Assembly (NCBI GenBank): GCA_963920525.1
Contig: OY986437.1
Location: 61,045,330-61,109,329, forward strand
Reading direction: 5' to 3'
Source of the DNA: Dichetophora obliterata
Taxonomy: Eukaryota; Arthropoda; Insecta; Diptera; Sciomyzidae
Length of the DNA: 64,000 bases
The position numbers and the translations under genes are program-made. How positions within the stretch are numbered: position 1 is the stretch's first letter; each line of letters starts with the position of its first letter. Below the pieces are notes generated by a model. It was not told where the DNA came from. It saw nothing but the letters and a program-made list of their open reading frames with translations, and did not search any database. Shown here one piece after another: positions 41,286 through 51,179 of this stretch.

Positions 41286-44200
41286 GCAAAACTGTGAAAC
41301 AAACGTTGTAGTTGCTGCTTTTTTTATTGTTTATTCTTTAAATTTAAAAAGTTTGAAAAGCCGTATTAACATAAAATGTACGTTCTATATAGTAAAACGC
41401 TTTTTTGTTTATATAATTATGATATTTAAATGATATATTTTTAAAACCATCATATTTTGCACAAGTATATATAATAAAAATCAATATGCTATGTTTAAAA
41501 AACCAATATTTAAAAGATTTTTTTGTCACAAAAATAAAGAAGTAAAAAGCATTTTACAAAGCATTAACTACAAATATAAAGGGAAAACGCAGTATCTGTC
41601 TGTAGATACCGCTTTTTTTTTCTCCTTTTTATGTAGATACTGCGTTTTCTGTTTGATTGATTGCTTTAACTTGTGCAGCTATGACATTTCATGTTAAAAT
41701 ATTATGCAATTGAGCAAAAATTTCGTAACTTTTATTTTCTTAAAGATGGAAAAAAGATGATTAAGAAAAAGCAATTAAACTAATTTTGATTTTCATGCTA
41801 GATGCCGCACTCTTCCTTATGACGGCAGTATTGTAGTTAAGCAGTTTGTAAATAATCGATAATCAGAATAATTGAACACCAAAAAAAAAAAACTTTTACT
41901 ACTTTTTTTCATTTTATATAGGTATGCATAAAGCTGTTTATCGTTTGTTTATTTTAAACAGTTTCAGGCATTCGCATAGGCCCCCTACAGCTAAGGTGAT
42001 TTTTATGAATCTATTCGCTTCTGTTTTGCTTCCTTAAATAATTGCCGTATAAATAAGCTTTTAATTAGAAAAAACATTGATTACCGCCCGATTGAAAAAA
42101 ACGCATAAATAATTACTACTTTTATGGCGTGATATTCTTACAATCACGCATTTTTAACGAGTCATTAAATTTTCATATCTTTTAGGAATAAATAATCAAA
42201 ATTTGTTTACTTTATTAGAAATTTTATATAATTGTTAATTAGAGAAAACATTAATTAAGACCAATTGAAAAAAAGCATAAAAAATTAATACTTTTATGAC
42301 ATGTCACTCATAAAATAATACTTGAACAATTTCGAGACATTAAATTTTTACATCATTTACCAACAATATTTTTTTTATGAACTCATTTACTTAAATCTTG
42401 AGTGTTGGCCTTCTTTATTGAAAACATCTCAGCTTATACTATATCATAAATAACCTTTTTTACTTTCTTATGACGTGAAGTGGAATTTAATAAAGAATAC
42501 AAATTATACTTTAAGAAAGAGAACCGACGATAAGACGGTAGCCAGATTTTAACATGCATATAAAAATAATTTTCTCGTTAACAACATATTGAGTTTGAGC
42601 TACCTAAAAATTAACATGGAAAAATATAAAGTGGGTGTCTGAACATATAAAGTTAATGAATTTTTTTTTAAATTATTGTTTTTCCAAAAAGATTTTATTT
42701 GTGGTGTCGGTTCATTAATATTTTCATGCAACTTAACTTTATTCAAAAATGTGATGATCAGTAGATGCCGAAAAACGAAATGTTAAAAACTCAGAAAATC
42801 TCCACGCAACTAAGCAACCATATACGAAATTCTTTTACACAATACAATTTCAATTATTTTTGGTAAAATTTTTTTTCATTAAATCGCTTAAAAACATTAG
42901 GTATGAAAAAAATTTTAATACATATTTCATGTCTGACGAAATCAAAAATTTATTTCCTTAAATAGTTAATGGAATTTATTGCATTGGCCACATTTGTGTA
43001 CCGTTGCTCAGTGGTGAATTCAAACACGCATTCATTGACACTCAACGGTGAGGACACATTCACACAGCTGGAGCTACACTGTTTATTGCAGCCAACATGA
43101 AGCAGCCGTTGGCCAATAAATTCGTGTGTATCGGATGTTGCCGCAGCTCCTGTTGTTGCAACGAGGATGATGACATGCTGGTCAACTGCTACTAAATAAT
43201 GTATGAGACACCCTGTTGGGCTGAAATCGGCTGCAGCACTCATTCAGTGAACCTTTAATAAATAATCGGTATTCCTCGATAATGTTTTGAGTGTGCATTT
43301 CTATATTAAATTTTTCACATTGTGTCAATTAAATTGTAGTGGTTATTGTGTTGCAATAAATTGAATTTGCATATATTTTATTTTTTTATCAAACTATGTT
43401 TTGGTCAAATTATAATACTTTTTAATAAATTTTGAAGATGACATGAAAAAATATGTATTGGTATTTATAATATTTTTATTTTTAACAAATTATTCAACTC
43501 ACAGACTGAAATCACTCTCCACACAAGCAATTATGCGATAATATTTTTTAACTTATATTTGGTATATTTTTAGTTTAAACATTGGTTTTTGAAGGAGAAA
43601 TATACATTTTGTATAACACAGCGTTGCCAGATTCACTGCTATAAATAACGACTTTTTATATTGTTCAAATCAAAAATTAACACAAGCTTTTCATGGATTA
43701 AGACTAATTAATTTTGGAACTTTATTTTTGCCCTAAAGTCTCGCAATTTTTATTGTGAATTTTTCCATTGCGACATTATAATATGCGCTTAGTGTTTTAT
43801 AGAGTGTTATGCCCTTTTCTTTTCTTGAAAAAATTCCCAAAAACTTGCATCGCATTGCTTTATCGAAAAAGGATAAATTTAAGGGAGTTAAATGCAAAAT
43901 TTTATGCACTCTGAAGATCGGCGGTTCGAAAACTCTACCCTTAAACGGAATCAACTGTATTCACATAAAAAGGACATGCAAGGAAAACTATTTAACATTA
44001 GCAGTATTCACGAGCTGAAGCTTATGGTCTTGTATTCTGTATTTTTTATACATATTATATTTTAAGTAAATTTGACAATTTCACAAAAACAAAGCACCTA
44101 AATTTTTCAAATACTATAAATACCAAATATACAATGCTGAAACTCTATTGCAGATGACAATCAGCAGTCATGATGATATGCAATGTTGCCACAACATTTT

Positions 44201-44330
44201 TTCACTAACTAGTCTTGTAAATTTATTTGAAAAAATAATGGAAATTTCGTATATTGCCAATTGCATTTCTTACAGAAAACATGGCAGACAATTTTGTTAA
44301 GGAAAATAGGAGAGGACAATCTGTAACAAA
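41286..44330. other. AT-rich non-coding DNA
   Basis: No gene is supported. The minus frame 42950-43243 (97 residues; ATSDTHEFIGQRLLHVGCN) has normal composition and a local base composition richer in G and C, but no family is recognised. It could be a host exon fragment or chance. A hairpin at 41583-41649 is listed separately. Confidence 0.45.
41583..41649. repeat. Perfect 15-bp inverted repeat (hairpin)
   Basis: GAAAACGCAGTATCT (41583-41597) and AGATACTGCGTTTTC (41635-41649) are exact reverse complements around a 37-nt loop that itself contains TGTAGATACCGC and a T-run. It is isolated, with no element ends nearby. Confidence 0.85.
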
Positions 44331-44396
44331 TTTGTGTTCACTTTACTTAAACTACTACAAAATGTTCAGATCGTGACAAACGCTATTATTTTATAT

Positions 44397-44808
44397 ACAC
44401 CCAAAAAAAAAAGCTTCGTACTATGTACAAAACAATTATTATATTTTATAAAGCTGTTTGTTCTTTTCAGCCTACGAACGACTTTGTCAATAATACAAAT
44501 GACCGTTTGTACATTGTACAAAGAAATATTTGTATATTTTACAAACGCATTCGTTTCATCTACAAAAATACGAACAAATATACGAACGCTATTGCCACAC
44601 ATCAGTTCACATATTTATACATCATAGGTTTTTACAAACTAGCGCTTGTAGAATGTACAAAGTTACGAATTCAAAATTTTTTCATGCGGCAAATACTACA
44701 AACTTTTGTACTATGTAAAAAATATTTCTACATTCTACGAATAGCCTCTGTTTGTATTTCTACAAAGATTTTACTTGTAATTTTAACCTTAATATTTTTT
44801 GGGTGTTG
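44397..44808. mobile_element. Short TIR element full of ACAAA/TTTGT palindromes
   Basis: ACACCCAAAAAAAAAAGC at the left mirrors TTTTTTGGGTGT at the right. The interior has many short inverted words (GTACTATGTACAAAAC, GTTTGTACATTGTACAAAG, CTTTTGTACTATGTA, TTTCTACATTCTACGAA). No target duplication could be fixed. Overlapping frames on both strands (44334-44863) result from this structure and are not genes. Confidence 0.5.
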
Positions 44809-45051
44809 GTTGGTTGGAAAAATCTCATTTCGAAGGCACAGTTTTGACACATTTTCGACTTAAGTTTCCAGATTTTAAATTTAGCTGTTTACTTATCAAA
44901 AATACATTTAAAAATAAAAAACTAAGCAAAAAAACTAGTAAGAAGTTATCTTCGACTGCGCCAAAGTAAAAATAGATTTTGCTTACACCCAATTTTTTCT
45001 AAAATTCAAACTAAGATTATGTTTAATAACACTGTTGGTAAATTTCCAAGT

Positions 45052-45238
45052 TTCGAAAAAACACACAAAAACGTCAAGATACCCCAACTTAATTTTTGGT
45101 CGTTGAATACGGTGGCATACTCAGTTTTTAATTGGATCAATTTCTTGATATATTCGAAACCCTTGTTTGAGCTATATTTTTCTTATTTTTGGAGAAAAAG
45201 ACATTGAAATGGAATGGATTAGACCTATAGATTTCTTT
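45052..45238. repeat. Left arm of a 3.1-kb-spaced inverted pair
   Basis: From about AACACACAAAAACGTCAAGA to TAGACCTATAGATTTC this is the reverse complement, with scattered changes, of 47969-48220. Shared words include TTAATTTTTGGTCGT, CTATATTTTTCTTATTT and AAAGACATTGAAATG. The short frame 45019-45207 is not a gene. Confidence 0.75.
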
Positions 45239-45331
45239 TTTGCATAAGTTACGTCATCTGAAAGCATGAAATACGGCATGTTTATATGCATTTATTTTAA
45301 CACCTGGTGCCAATACGTGGACGCTGGTTAA

Positions 45332-45770
45332 GGGCTTGATTACCCAAGCGTAAGGTAATGTAGCGCGACGTTGCCAAGTGTCAAGTTGAAATCTGTTTAA
45401 TGATAAATGTGTACAAGTCGTTACCGAAATCGTAACGTGGCAGGACGCAGTGTAGACGTCTGTAGAAAATAAATTTCTACACCATGTTACGGTTTTTGAC
45501 AGCTGTGGGACAAGCGAAAAATTTTGTTTAACTTAAAAAAATTTTATATTTTAATACAATATACGAAAGGATGCAGTCTTTTATTGAAGAAGAGAAGTTC
45601 ATAAGCCTACTAGACAAAAACGAGTGCCCTTTTAACAAATTTTCTGCGGGCTACAAATCAGCGTCTGCACTACGTTGGACTACGATTTCGGTAATCGTTT
45701 ATCTTCGAGGCAATGTCGCACTACGCTACATCCCGTTGCGCCACCTCACGTTACGCTTGGGTAATCAAGC
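45332..45770. mobile_element. MITE with ~130-bp inverted ends and a captured MADF-like N-terminus
   Basis: GGGCTTGATTACCCAAGCGT at 45332 is mirrored by ACGCTTGGGTAATCAAGC at 45753-45770, and a second inner pair is TTACCGAAATCGTA (45421-45434) with TACGATTTCGGTAA. A PIF/Harbinger origin is possible because those elements carry MADF/Myb-like proteins. The 3-bp duplication could not be shown. Confidence 0.65.
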
Positions 45771-45816
45771 TTCAATTCGGATGCCAGAGTCATTGCTTTG
45801 TTTTGTAAAAGATTGA
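45571..45816 (+). pseudogene. Truncated MADF-like N-terminus inside the MITE
   Basis: The first 30 codons read MQSFIEEEKFISLLDKNECP followed by FNKFSAGYKSA, resembling the start of a MADF DNA-binding domain (acidic start, FI..L....P.L.). The frame then runs into the MITE's right inverted repeat, so the remaining residues are not protein-like. This looks like an internal-deletion derivative of a larger element that kept a gene start. The MADF assignment rests on a short stretch. Confidence 0.45.
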
Positions 45817-46697
45817 GATTTACAATTATTTTATCCATGGATTTGAGAAGTTAATGATGGCAATCCGATTGCGACTGGCGGAATGTATATAGATTATATA
45901 GTAGGATTTTGAGAATGCGCACCGTAGGTGGTATTGTCATGTGTTGATGAATGCATTGGAATTGGCAATGAATCAGTGTGTGGAACAGGTAGATAGGCAT
46001 ATGACACTCCTCTGCACACAAAATAAGATCGTTCTGAGTAAATAAATTTGCATATTTTAATACAAAGTATAAACCATGTGTATAATTATGACCCGCATAT
46101 CACTTGTCCTGGTCATGTTCACCTGGATCATATCAAACCATGGGAATTGCAAATGACATCAAATATCTTTACTTTTTCCACCACTTGTTCAAAGCACTAC
46201 AACGTGTAATACACGTAAATTGAGGTGCAAAATCTGCATTTTCTAATTCCTCGGCCGGTGTTATAAAAACATAGTAGTTGTAGGCTTTCAGTGCATCTTT
46301 AACGAAACATCTTAGTTGTTTTAAAAGTGTATATTTACCACGAGCAAAACAAAAATGATTTAATTTTTTAATGGACTTTTCGTTCTTCATCGTTCATTTG
46401 TGTAAATATTTTTTACCAATGGTCGATTGAAATATTTTTACGATTTTATTTAAACTGCTTGCAACTGATGCAAGTCACAAAAACAACTTTAACGTGTTCA
46501 GTTTGACAAGAGAGAGAGAGAGAGAGAGAGCTAATAAATTACAAAATTTCAAAATTTGGTCGAAAATAAATTAACTATGGGCTTTTGATAGGAAATAACG
46601 AAAATAGTTTCAAATAATTATGCCCATGTTTAGTACCCAACTGAGAATTTATATTAGCAGAAGGATATTGATGCTCCATACACACATGACAAATTTA
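45817..46697. other. Spacer between the MITE and the SAM-ORF element
   Basis: The minus frame 46169-46390 (73 residues; KAYNYYVFITPAEELENADF) is not recognised and could be a fragment of an older element. An (AG)n run lies at 46509-46531. Nothing else is found. Confidence 0.4.
46509..46531. repeat. (AG)n microsatellite
   Basis: A perfect AG dinucleotide run of about 22 bp. Confidence 0.95.
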
Positions 46698-47891
46698 CAC
46701 AGAGCCAAAAACCACCACATAAAATCAATAAGATCACCTAATTGAGCTATTTTATTAGGTTTTCTTATTAATACTACAAAATAATAAGAATTTTCCATAG
46801 AGAAATCTTTTTAATTCCAGAGAGAAAATCTTATTAAAAATTTATAACGACTATCAAAAATTTTTTAATAAGATTTCTTATTAAATGAATGAAATGATAA
46901 GGTAATTTTATTAATACTTTACTTCCATAAGAAAATCTTTTTTTCACTCTCCAAAATTTATGAAGAGACCACCTTAAATTAATAAGAAAATCTTTTTGAT
47001 CTGCTTTTATAAGATTTTCTTAATAAACACCCTTCTAAGAAGGTAATAACTGTGAAAATGCTGCATATTCTTTGCTTTAGGTTCCAGTCGTAATTGTGAA
47101 GTGAATTCATGAAGTTTATGTGCATTTTATGGATTTAATTTATTTTAAGTAAAATAAAAATATGTGATAACGGATAATGATACTTATGTTCCCGTATTTG
47201 TGTCGTGGGGCTTGAGTGACTCAATTTCGACTTTACTAAAAATTTATGGAGTAAGCTCGAAGGAGGTACTTCAAAAAATGGAGATTGAGGATGTCGCCAC
47301 TTTCTTTGAAGGCCTCGATAGAGCTGGGTATTTTGGTGACAAAGTCATATATTGTTAAGTTAAAAAAATTTATTTATGCAACATTTTTGAATATATTTTT
47401 TTTGCTTTTTGTGAAATTATATTTTAACAGATGTATTTTATATACATATACAAATTTTATTTCCTAATAAATTGTTATAAACCATCAAAATGTCTTTTTT
47501 TCATATTACAGGCAATTAAAAGTACATTTCTAGGTAAAAGGTTAATAAGATTCCGTTTTGATTTAAAAATTTTTCCTTATTAAAATTTAAAAAGAAATCC
47601 TATTAAATCAATAAGATGTCCTTATTAAATTTCAAAAATAAATCTTATTAAATCTATAAGATTCTTCTTAAAAACCAAGAAGTTTTGATAAAATATTCTT
47701 ATTGTTTTAAAAAGTGTTCTTATAAAAAACAATAAGATTCTTCTTAAAATTATGTGGTTTGTCTAATAAAAAAAGCACATAGTTTTAATAAGATTTTCTC
47801 TATGGTTTTAATAAAGCAATCTTCTTGGATGAAAACCATATAAAAATATTATTGATTTTCTTCTATTTAATTAGGTCGTTTTGGCTCTGTG
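46698..47891. mobile_element. TIR element flanked by TA, carrying a SAM-like ORF
   Basis: The ends are CACAGAGCCAAAA and TTTTGGCTCTGTG, flanked by TA (46696-46697 and 47892-47893). Both subterminal regions are crowded with AATAAGATTTTCTTATT-type short palindromes (about 46720-47040 and 47550-47880). Between them lies one small open frame. TA flanks suggest Tc1/mariner-like or related transposition, but no transposase is visible. Confidence 0.7.
47164..47358 (+). CDS. Small ORF resembling a SAM domain, within a TIR element
   Basis: Sixty-four residues: VSWGLSDSISTLLKIYGVSS, then KEVLQKMEIEDVATFFEGLD and RAGYFGDKVIYC. The pattern of a Trp, a hydrophobic helix, VLQKM...DV and a terminal hydrophobic helix resembles a sterile alpha motif, an interaction domain. 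It is the only ordered coding sequence between the ends at 46698 and 47891, flanked by AT-rich palindromes. It could be the first exon of a captured or element-encoded gene: a TTACAG acceptor-like site is at 47506-47511, but no good donor is seen after the ORF. Function unknown. Confidence 0.4.
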   Translation: MITDNDTYVPVFVSWGLSDSISTLLKIYGVSSKEVLQKMEIEDVATFFEGLDRAGYFGDKVIYC

Positions 47892-47968
47892 TAATATTTA
47901 TAGCAAATATATAAGACCTATTATTGAGTTTTCACCATTTAGAGGTGAGCGTAATCTTAGGCGTATGT

Positions 47969-48220
47969 CAAAAAAAAATCTATAGGTCCAATCCTTGTGT
48001 TCATATGAACGTATATACCAAATCACATTACATTTCAATGTCTTTTGCTCCACAAATAAGAAAAATATAGGCCAAACAAGGGATTTGTTCGAAAAAGTGA
48101 CAAAATATCAATCGCAAATATCTCGAGAATTTGATTCAATTAAGAAAATCTAAGTATGCCTCCGTATTCTACGACCAAAAATTAAGATGAGGTGTCTTGG
48201 CGTTTTTGTGTCTTTTCGAC
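47969..48220. repeat. Right arm of the 3.1-kb-spaced inverted pair
   Basis: The reverse complement of 45052-45238; see there. The right arm is longer by about 60 bp, mainly around 48000-48030 and 48090-48130. Confidence 0.75.
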
Positions 48221-49427
48221 GTCCCTACAGTGTAATCGAAGCTGATTTATATTGATTTATACAGTGTACAGTGTAATCAATTAATTATAAATCAACTCAC
48301 TAATTTTGGTAGAACTACGAAAGTTTTCTTATTTTGATAACATCACTTTGTATGCGAGGTCAAATTTCATACTTAGAATACAAGAAATTGCAAATCAAGG
48401 ATTTATACTTAAACTGTTTAGGAGGAATTGCCTGCACAAGTATAAAAAATATTTAAAATAGGCCTGGCGATAGTTAACCCTTAGCTGCCACATGGGTTAC
48501 TTCGTTAACTAACATGGGTTAGTTGTCTCAATAAAACTTTTTTTTAAGCTTGAGGCTTGTTTGCTTTTTTTTAGAATTAAGTACCTGGGCGACCGAGCTT
48601 AGCTTGGCTTCCCGTCAAAACCAATGCATGTATTTAAATTTTTTTCTTGATTGTATATCGATAAAACGATAAATTTCTTTACAAAAACAGCATTTTAACT
48701 TCGCAGCTTAAAAGTACGTATAGCGCCATTAAATCTACGAAAATCCGCAACAAATTATTAGTCTGTAATATTATAGAAACTAAGTGCTTTTTTTGCTACA
48801 ACATTAAAATACACGGAAAAGTAAAATCTTTCTACGGAGCCAAAACACAAAAACAACAACTTGCATACGCGACTGACCTCATATTACAAACAACAAGCAA
48901 AAAATTATGACTCACGCCTCGATACATAAAAAAATAAAATTGAAAGGAAAGCAATACAAATTATTTACGTGAGAACACAGAGAAAACTAATTTCTTTAGA
49001 AATGAGACCTAGTTAAATCGATTTTTCGCCCCCGTAAGCAACTTTATTGAAAATTTTATCAAAATCGCTTGGGATGTAAATTTTCCTAATGTCCTAATTA
49101 GAGATGCCAGCAGTTATTCCAGTGCAGGGATTTTTGGAATTGAACTTCGGGTGCAAGCACTTTTCGAGATGCATATAAGGGTATTTCACCGATTTGGGCT
49201 GCCAAAAAATCAATTTTATAAAACACAGATTTTATAGAAAAATATAGTTTATGCAGTGTTGAATAAGTCCCAATGGTCTTACTGGGTTAAAGTCAACAAA
49301 CAGACTTGAAACTATTTACCGAATATAAACATTGTAGTCGCCTAAATCGGTCAAATACCCCAATGTGTTGCAAAACATTTTTTTTAAAAATTTTGAATAG
49401 TGTAGAATATGTCGCAATGGTCATACA
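48221..49427. other. Non-coding DNA with pieces of dispersed repeats
   Basis: 48586 starts ACCTGGGCGACCGAGCTTAG, a repeat-type opening. 49064 has ATCAAAATCGCTTGGGA, a variant of the closing word of R2. From about 49200 a diverged unit (CTAAATCGGTCAAATACCCC, GCAATGTTGAATA-type words) begins that recurs at 50670-50847 and 54520-54690. No genes. Confidence 0.5.
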
Positions 49428-50589
49428 CAATGTGACCCACATTTTCAAAGCAAAAAGAAGTACACGCACAGACTTTAAAAAGAGGTACAAAAGAAGTACA
49501 TAGAATAAATATAGAAGTACCAAATAGAAGTACATCCACAAAAAAAAATGAAAAGAAGTAAAGATGCATAAGTAAAGCTATTAAACAAAACGTTTATTTT
49601 ATAAGAGATTCAAAATTAGATCAAAATTATTAAGGTAGTAGTCCAGTGTGACGAATTCAAAAAATTATTTTTTTATATTTTTCGCAATAAAATGTCAAAA
49701 CTAAATCTTAAAAATATACTCTAAAAGTCTTAGACCGAAATTTAAAATATTTTTAAAGTTACAGCCAAAAGAAGAGAGAGCGTTGTAACGTATATGAAAT
49801 TGCTGTAAAAACTTTAAACACGTTTTTCTCGAAACTACGTTTTCGAAACTTCAGGGAAACACAGACTAAAAGCTATTCGATCGATTTGGCTAAAAGTTTC
49901 ACCCCAAAAACTTTTAGACATCAATAAAAAATGTTAAAATTTCAAAACAATCGCATTTCATTTTCTTATTTAAGGAAATTTAGGAAAAAGTTAAAATTTC
50001 GGTCGTCACATTGGCCTACTTACTACCTTAATACAAATAAATTTTGTGAAAAACCGTTTTTATTTAAAATCAAAAATAAAATAAAAAAACAATATAAATA
50101 TCTAAGCACATATCGCGCACGCAATTACTATCAATCACAACTCCAAAAGCACACATTTTCAGAGGAGCCAGAAGCAGAAGCAACGAAACTAACATTAGAA
50201 CTAACATTAGAACAAACAAACAGAATTTTTTCAGTTAAAAAAGATAGTGATATAAAAGGTCTGCTTCTGTACTAACTTTAAGTAATTGTAATAGAATAGA
50301 GTGGCATTTTGCGTGTTATTCTTTTCTCTCGAGTTTCAAAAGTTTGTAAAATAACGCTTACAAGCAACTTCAAGTTACTTGAATCGAGTACAGAAACAGA
50401 CCTTAAATAATTTTTGTGCAGTAGTTAAAGAGGTGTATTTTGAATTGATTTATGAAAAAATTGTCAAAAAGATGTCAACAAGAAGTACAACAAGTAAAAA
50501 GAAGTACTTTTAGCGTACTTCGATACAAGAAGTACAGCGAGCAAAAAAGAAGTAAAAAACTCCCAAAAGGAGTACGGTTGGTCACATTA
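49428..50589. mobile_element. TIR element with GTCATACA duplications and AGAAGTAC motifs
   Basis: The ends are CAATGTGACCCAC and the inverse of TAATGTGACCAAC. The octamer GTCATACA is identical at 49420-49427 and 50590-50597. Both subterminal regions carry many AGAAGTAC words (49450-49560 and 50480-50570). An 8-bp duplication suggests hAT-type transposition. A separate TTAA element lies inside. The 114-residue frame 49931-50275 crosses the inner element's edge; I do not recognise it. Confidence 0.82.
49634..50027. mobile_element. TTAA-flanked MITE nested in the above
   Basis: GGTAGTAGTCCAGTGTGACG at the left mirrors CGTCACATTGGCCTACTTAC at the right (imperfect, about 20 bp), with TTAA at 49630-49633 and 50028-50031. 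It fits piggyBac-like or Kolobok insertion. It is non-coding. Confidence 0.72.
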
Positions 50590-50597
50590 GTCATACA

Positions 50598-50847
50598 GGG
50601 TAAAAATCAAACAATAGACTTCAATAGAAACTGACTTGATTTGATACTATTTTCCTAATAAAATAATTTTGGCTGCGCAAATCGGTCAAATACCCCAATG
50701 TGTGCTGCTAAACGAGTTTATTTTCGCAATGTTGAATAATGTTCAATATATCTCAATGGTGTTAGAATCAAATAGTATACTTGAATGGAAACTATTTACC
50801 GTATAAAATAATTTTGGCTCCCTAAATCGGTCAAATACCTCAATATG
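50598..50847 (+). repeat. Old tandem host repeat (part 1)
   Basis: Diverged units of about 150 bp contain CTAAATCGGTCAAATACC, CAATGTGTGCTGCTAAACGA, GCAATGTTGAATA and GGAAACTATTTACCGTATAA. The array continues after the 3.67-kb insertion at 54520-54690, and an earlier part lies at about 49200-49420. Confidence 0.7.
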
Positions 50848-51179
50848 CACCGGTGTGAAGTTAGCCCAAAGTCTTCATCCCAAATTTTTTAACTCAGCCC
50901 AACTTTTGAATTCGCCGTAAAACTCGACCCAAACATTTTAATTCGCCGCAACGCATTTAAAGTGGCAAAAACTAGCTAAATAATTTTTTTTAAAAGAAAA
51001 TAATTACGAAAATATGTAAAATAATGCAAAATTACAACCTATATAGTAAAATTTGGGCTGAAGTGAAAAAATAAAGAATTTTGTATGACAGCCAGAATTT
51101 AAAATTTTTTTGAAACGAAAAAAAGTAAAGAAAGAGAAAAGGTTCCATTCTACATCTTTGTTCGAAAATGTATTTAAAT

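Noticed and set aside
42950..43243. 97-residue minus-strand frame as an exon
   Set aside because: Plausible composition, but no splice sites, homology or context that I can support.
43618..43640. CAGCGTTGCCAGATTCACTG as a hAT terminus
   Set aside because: No matching second end was found; one end alone is not enough.
44334..44863. Three overlapping frames of 62-146 residues
   Set aside because: They arise from the palindrome-rich TIR element and lack protein character.
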